From positions 1 to 64,000 of the forward strand of contig NZ_JAQQPS010000025.1 of NCBI RefSeq assembly GCF_036688685.1: DNA of 64,000 nucleotides, in the 5' to 3' direction. The notes below the pieces were generated by a model. It did not search any database. It had not been told where the DNA came from and saw nothing but the letters and a program-made list of their open reading frames with translations. A program made the position numbers and the translations under genes. This document shows, one piece after another, positions 60,671-64,000 of the stretch. How positions within the stretch are numbered: position 1 is the first letter of the stretch; the number at the start of each line of letters is the position of its first letter. This DNA is from JALYUM01 sp036688685 (lineage in GTDB: Bacteria; Pseudomonadota; Gammaproteobacteria; Burkholderiales; Burkholderiaceae_D).

Positions 60671-61777
60671 TTAAATCCGCATCGGCATCACGACATATTT
60701 GAAGTCGGTGTTATCGGGAATCGAAATCAGCGCCGACGAGTTTGAGTCGCCCAGGGCGATGTTGATCTGGTCGCATTTCAGGTTGTTCAGCACGTCGAGC
60801 AGATACGTGACGTTGAAACCGATATCGACCGAATCTCCACCGTAGTCGATTTCCAGTTCTTCGACGGCTTCTTCCTGGTCGGCATTGGTCGAGCTGATCT
60901 TCATGCTGCCCGGGGTGATGATGCAGCGCACGCCCTTGAATTTGTCGCTCGTCATGATCGCGGCGCGCTGCAGGGAACGCAGCAGTTCGTCGCGGCCGAT
61001 CGTGAAGTCGTTCTTGTAGCCCTTCGGAATCACGCGCGTGTAGTCAGGGAATTTGCCTTCCACCAGCTTCGAGACCAGCTCGATGTCGGCAAACGTCAAC
61101 TTGACTTGCGAAGCGGCGATGTCGAGCTGGACGGTTTCGTCGCTTTCTTCCAGCAGGCGCTGCAGTTCGATGATGGTCTTGCGCGGGATGATGACTTCCT
61201 GGCGCGCGAAGGTCTGCTCGGTGGCGACCTGACAGAAGGCCAGGCGGTGGCCGTCGGTGGCAACCGCAATCACGTGGTTGCCGTCCAGCACCAGCAGCAG
61301 GCCGTTCAGGTAGTAGCGAATGTCTTGCTGCGCCATCGAGAAGTGCACCATCTGGAACAGGTGCTTGAGCGTCTTTTGCGGCAGCGTGACGGTGGCGTTG
61401 TAGGTATCGGCGACCGAGACGGTCGGGAACTCTTCGGCGGCCAGGGTCTGCAGCGCGAAGCGCGATTTACCGGTTTGCACGGTCAGGCGCTTGTTGACCA
61501 GGGTCATGGTGACGTCGCCGGATTCCGGCAGCGCGCGCAGGATGTCGAGCAGTTTGCGCGCAGCAACCGTGGTGCCAGCCACTTCAGGGCCGGAGCCGAT
61601 GTTGGCGTGCGTGGTGATCTGCACTTCGGTGTCAGTCGACAGGAAGGACACGCCTTCGCCGTCCTTGCGGATGAGGATATTGGCCAGAATCGGCATAGTG
61701 TGCCGACGCTCGACAATACCACTCACGATCTGCAGTGGCCGGAGAAGGGTATCTCGGGTGGTTTTGACCAGTTGCAT
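60671..61777 (-). CDS. dnaN: DNA polymerase III beta sliding clamp
   Basis: 368 residues spanning three clamp domains: GIVERRHTMPILANILI, FQMVHFSMAQQDIRYYLNGLLL and the C-terminal TDFKYVVMPMRI, the standard clamp ending. It encircles DNA and tethers the polymerase. It lies 240 nt downstream of dnaA in the same direction; an inverted-repeat element occupies part of the gap. Confidence 0.97.
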   Translation of the reverse strand: MQLVKTTRDTLLRPLQIVSGIVERRHTMPILANILIRKDGEGVSFLSTDTEVQITTHANIGSGPEVAGTTVAARKLLDILRALPESGDVTMTLVNKRLTVQTGKSRFALQTLAAEEFPTVSVADTYNATVTLPQKTLKHLFQMVHFSMAQQDIRYYLNGLLLVLDGNHVIAVATDGHRLAFCQVATEQTFARQEVIIPRKTIIELQRLLEESDETVQLDIAASQVKLTFADIELVSKLVEGKFPDYTRVIPKGYKNDFTIGRDELLRSLQRAAIMTSDKFKGVRCIITPGSMKISSTNADQEEAVEELEIDYGGDSVDIGFNVTYLLDVLNNLKCDQINIALGDSNSSALISIPDNTDFKYVVMPMRI

Positions 61778-61880
61778 ATGTATCCTCAGTAAGTTTTATT
61801 TAGTGAAAACGGTGTTGATTCGAGTGCTATTTTGCCAGAAATTGCTGGTGGCTAACTGCTTTTGCCACTGACGCTTACTT

Positions 61881-61988
61881 CGTCATACCGGCGCAAGCCG
61901 GTACCCATGCTGAGTGTGCTTTTGCTGCGATCTCAACGCTGCCACAAGTGCACACGTGTTATGGGTCCCGGCCTTCTCCGGGATGACG
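61881..61988. repeat. Terminal-inverted-repeat intergenic element, copy 4
   Basis: A 108-nt unit in the dnaA-dnaN gap starts CGTCATACCGGCGCAAGCC and ends CTTCTCCGGGATGACG. It ends 29 nt from the dnaA stop and could fold in the dnaA transcript. Confidence 0.75.
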
Positions 61989-62017
61989 ACTTTTCGGCCA
62001 ACAGTGAAGGTCAGTTC

Positions 62018-63442
62018 TTAGCCCTTCAAGGTCTGCTCCAGCACGTGCAACTCATGATTGCACTCCGGGTTCTTCTGCCGATCCCCGGCAATTTTACGCA
62101 CCGCATGCAGCACGGTCGTATGGTCGCGTCCGCCGAACAGTTCGCCGATCTCCGGCAAGCTCTTCTGCGTGAGTTCCTTGGCCAGGTACATGGCAATCTG
62201 GCGCGGCCGGGCGATGTTGGCCGGGCGGCGCTTGGAGTACATGTCCGCAACCTTGATGTTGAAGAAATCGGCCACCGTCTTCTGGATGTTTTCCACCGAA
62301 ATCTGGCGGTTCTGCACCGACAATAAATCCTTCAGCGCTTCCTTCACCACGTCGATGGTGATGTCCTTGCCGTGGAAACGCGAGTACGCCAGGATCTTGC
62401 GCAGCGCGCCTTCCAGCTCGCGCACGTTCGAGCGCAAGTGTTTCGCAACAAAGAAGGCCACATCATCCGAGAAGGTCACGCCTTCCGACTGCGCCTTCTT
62501 GAGCAGAATGGCCACGCGCATTTCCAGCTCCGGCGGCTCGATGGCCACCGTCAGGCCGGAGTCGAAACGGGAAATCAGGCGGTCGTCCATGCCTGTGATT
62601 TCTTTCGGATACGTGTCGCTGGTGATGATGATCTGTTTCTTGGCGGCGATGAGCGCCTCGAACGCATAGAAAAACTCTTCCTGCGTGCGGCTTTTGCCGC
62701 CGAAGAATTGAATATCATCGATCAGCAGCATGTCCAGCGAGTGGTAGTAATGCTTGAAATCGTCGAAGCCTTTTCGCTGATACGCCGTCACCACGTCGCG
62801 CACGTACTGCTCGGCGTGGATGTAGCGGATGCGCGCGTTCGGCTGGTCCGCCATCACCTGGTTGCCAATCGCATGGATCAAGTGGGTTTTACCCAGGCCC
62901 ACGCCGCCGTAAAAGAAGAGCGGGTTGTACGACACGCCCGGGTTGTTGGCCACCTGAATTGCGGCGGCGCGCGCCAGCTGGTTGGCCTTACCGGTCACGA
63001 AACTGTCGAACGTCAAATCGGTGTTGATGCGGCTTTGCTCGCGGCGCGGTGAGTTGGCGATATTCAGGTTTTCCTGACCACCACCGTTGCCCGACATCGG
63101 GTTGCCGTAGTGTGACATCGGCGCATCAGGCGCGGGACGCACTTCCTGCCCGCCGGTCGCCATCGGTGCCGATGAGCTTGCCGCTTTTTTAGGCGCGCTG
63201 TTTTTCGGGTCGAGCACGAACTGCACCTCCACCGGCGCTTCCCAATACTGGGCGGCGAGGGCGGTGATGCGCGAGGCGAACTGGGTCTTTACCCAGTCGA
63301 GCTTGAAGCGGTTCGGTGCGGCGATGCGCAGCTTGCCGTCCTCGTAATCGAGGGCGATCAGCGGCTTGATCCACGCGCTGAATTGCTGCGGGGTCAGCTC
63401 GAGTTCCAGTTGCGCGGAACAGGTCTGCCAAAAATTTTCCAT
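62018..63442 (-). CDS. dnaA: Chromosomal replication initiator DnaA
   Basis: 474 residues. Domain I (MENFWQTCSAQLELELTPQQ) and a Pro/Ala/Ser linker lead to the AAA+ domain with Walker A GGVGLGKTHL and Walker B LLIDDIQFF. The domain IV DNA-binding helix reads GGRDHTTVLHAVRKI. It binds DnaA boxes and melts the origin. ATG 63442 is the family start; the open frame upstream runs back through the origin region and is not coding. Confidence 0.97.
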   Translation of the reverse strand: MENFWQTCSAQLELELTPQQFSAWIKPLIALDYEDGKLRIAAPNRFKLDWVKTQFASRITALAAQYWEAPVEVQFVLDPKNSAPKKAASSSAPMATGGQEVRPAPDAPMSHYGNPMSGNGGGQENLNIANSPRREQSRINTDLTFDSFVTGKANQLARAAAIQVANNPGVSYNPLFFYGGVGLGKTHLIHAIGNQVMADQPNARIRYIHAEQYVRDVVTAYQRKGFDDFKHYYHSLDMLLIDDIQFFGGKSRTQEEFFYAFEALIAAKKQIIITSDTYPKEITGMDDRLISRFDSGLTVAIEPPELEMRVAILLKKAQSEGVTFSDDVAFFVAKHLRSNVRELEGALRKILAYSRFHGKDITIDVVKEALKDLLSVQNRQISVENIQKTVADFFNIKVADMYSKRRPANIARPRQIAMYLAKELTQKSLPEIGELFGGRDHTTVLHAVRKIAGDRQKNPECNHELHVLEQTLKG

Positions 63443-63766
63443 GAATGCTATCAGTGAGGCGTAACACGCTATTCTACCCGCCGCGAGCAAAGTTATCCAC
63501 AGGTGCATCGGATTTATCGGCCGGACAAAGCTGTGATGGCGCAAGCGACCCGAACAACACTGGCCTTGACAGGACGGGAGGAAATCGGTTCTAATCCAAG
63601 GTTCCCCGCCCATGTTTCCGCGCAGAGCAGTGCTTTTGCATGGATTGTGACTGTGCGTGAGTGGGCGAAAACCGTATTTGCTGAGTGAAGATATGTCACC
63701 GGCGCCGAATTCTGACGGCCTGTCAGACCCGATTTTGCAGTTAATTTTGCTTTAAGCGAGACCACC
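63443..63766. other. dnaA-rpmH intergenic region (candidate origin or dnaA control region)
   Basis: 324 nt between divergent dnaA and rpmH, the usual place of oriC in related bacteria. Only one perfect DnaA box is visible (63493-63501). There is no obvious AT-rich unwinding stretch with 13-mers; the most AT-rich bases are just before rpmH. It certainly holds the dnaA and rpmH promoters. Whether it is the working origin is unclear. Confidence 0.6.
63493..63501 (+). promoter_or_regulatory. DnaA box
   Basis: TTATCCACA, a perfect high-affinity DnaA box, lies 51 nt upstream of the dnaA start. It may serve autoregulation, origin function or both. Confidence 0.85.
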
Positions 63767-63901
63767 ATGAAACGTACTTACCAACCTTCCGTCGTCCGTC
63801 GCAAGCGCACGCACGGCTTCCGCGCTCGTATGGCTACCCGTGGTGGCCGCGCAGTGCTCAACGCACGTCGCGCTAAAGGCCGCAAGCGTCTGGCCGTATA
63901 A
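63767..63901 (+). CDS. rpmH: 50S ribosomal protein L34
   Basis: 44 residues, MKRTYQPSVVRRKRTHGF and so on to RAKGRKRLAV, a textbook L34. It sits in the large ribosomal subunit near the exit tunnel. It is divergent from dnaA and upstream of rnpA, the universal origin-side order. Confidence 0.97.
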   Translation: MKRTYQPSVVRRKRTHGFRARMATRGGRAVLNARRAKGRKRLAV

Positions 63902-63933
63902 GGCTGGCAGCTTCTGCTAAAGCTCAGTCGGCC

Positions 63934-64000
63934 ATGACAGGCGACGGTTCACACGACTTCGCGCGCGTTCGGCGTATCGTTAAAACGGATGAATTTTCAT
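63934..64000 (+). CDS. rnpA: Ribonuclease P protein component, 5' end only
   Basis: Only the first 22 codons are in the window. RVRRIVKTDEFS matches the start of RnpA, which helps the RNase P RNA mature tRNA 5' ends. ATG 63934 lies 32 nt after rpmH; no strong ribosome site is visible, so the true start could differ. Confidence 0.8.
   Translation, partial: MTGDGSHDFARVRRIVKTDEFS

Noticed and set aside
63602..63664. Additional DnaA boxes (for example TGTGCGTGA, TTGTGACTG)
   Set aside because: They differ from the TTATNCACA consensus at three or more positions.

Overview
The window is a 64 kb, high-GC, gene-dense bacterial chromosome segment. Gene content and order point to a betaproteobacterium of the Oxalobacteraceae (Massilia/Duganella/Janthinobacterium type). 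The evidence is the Burkholderiales-type strings sspB-sspA-petC-petB-petA-mscL-HtrA, gpsA-secB-grxC-rhodanese facing gpmA-envC-ctpA, and uvrA/ssb, together with PEP-CTERM proteins and the dnaA-dnaN-gyrB/rpmH-rnpA replication-origin neighbourhood at the right end. The family assignment is inference; no database search was possible.

Layout. 1-2.5 kb: the end of a YDG-repeat adhesin, a sulfotransferase and a promoter-preceded 37-codon small ORF. 2.4-7.2 kb: a patchwork bounded by two identical tRNA-Thr(TGT) genes with a displaced 49-nt tRNA 3' fragment between them. It carries a stress/redox group (UspA, a periplasmic protein, a PNPOx-like protein, a zinc alcohol dehydrogenase) and a hipBA toxin-antitoxin module whose hipA has two in-frame stops. 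7.2-11.4 kb: sspBA and the cytochrome bc1 operon. 11.6-20.7 kb: mscL, an HtrA protease, small housekeeping genes, gpsA-secB-grxC-rhodanese and gpmA-envC-ctpA. 20.8-31.3 kb: a 2-hydroxyacid dehydrogenase, pckG, a PEP-CTERM protein, a MerR regulator, a PstS-like protein, uvrA and ssb. 31.3-38.2 kb: a DJ-1/PfpI protein and a six-gene Mrp Na+/H+ antiporter operon. 38.3-42.5 kb: a type VI secretion cargo cassette (PAAR protein, VRR-NUC nuclease effector, DUF3396-type immunity protein, and a second immunity copy broken by one stop and preceded by an 11-G run). 42.5-51.1 kb: an NHL lipoprotein, nudC, folE, small secreted proteins and two catalase-family genes. 51.2-57.9 kb: an accessory stretch with a membrane protein carrying a receiver-like domain, a NERD-nuclease/helicase, a second PEP-CTERM gene, a PHA-depolymerase-like enzyme and an AT-rich MrcB-like/HNH endonuclease. 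57.9-64 kb: gyrB, dnaN, dnaA, the dnaA-rpmH intergenic region, rpmH and the start of rnpA.

How it fits together. Most of the window is core metabolism and replication, into which accessory pieces have been set: the tRNA-Thr islets, the T6SS effector/immunity cassette, and the 51-58 kb stretch with two candidate nucleic-acid-targeting defence genes or gene pairs. Two features were visible only by reading the DNA directly. First, the two PEP-CTERM genes, 30 kb apart, share a near-identical GG-N10-GC (sigma-54-type) promoter. Second, a family of about 90-110 nt terminal-inverted-repeat elements sits between genes, including both gaps of the dnaA-dnaN-gyrB cluster.

The best candidate for an undescribed system is the membrane-receiver plus NERD-helicase pair at 51257-54178. 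The best-supported evolutionary story is the tRNA-Thr region, where a tRNA fragment now supplies the C-terminus and stop codon of an alcohol dehydrogenase and the stop codon of the convergent hipA.
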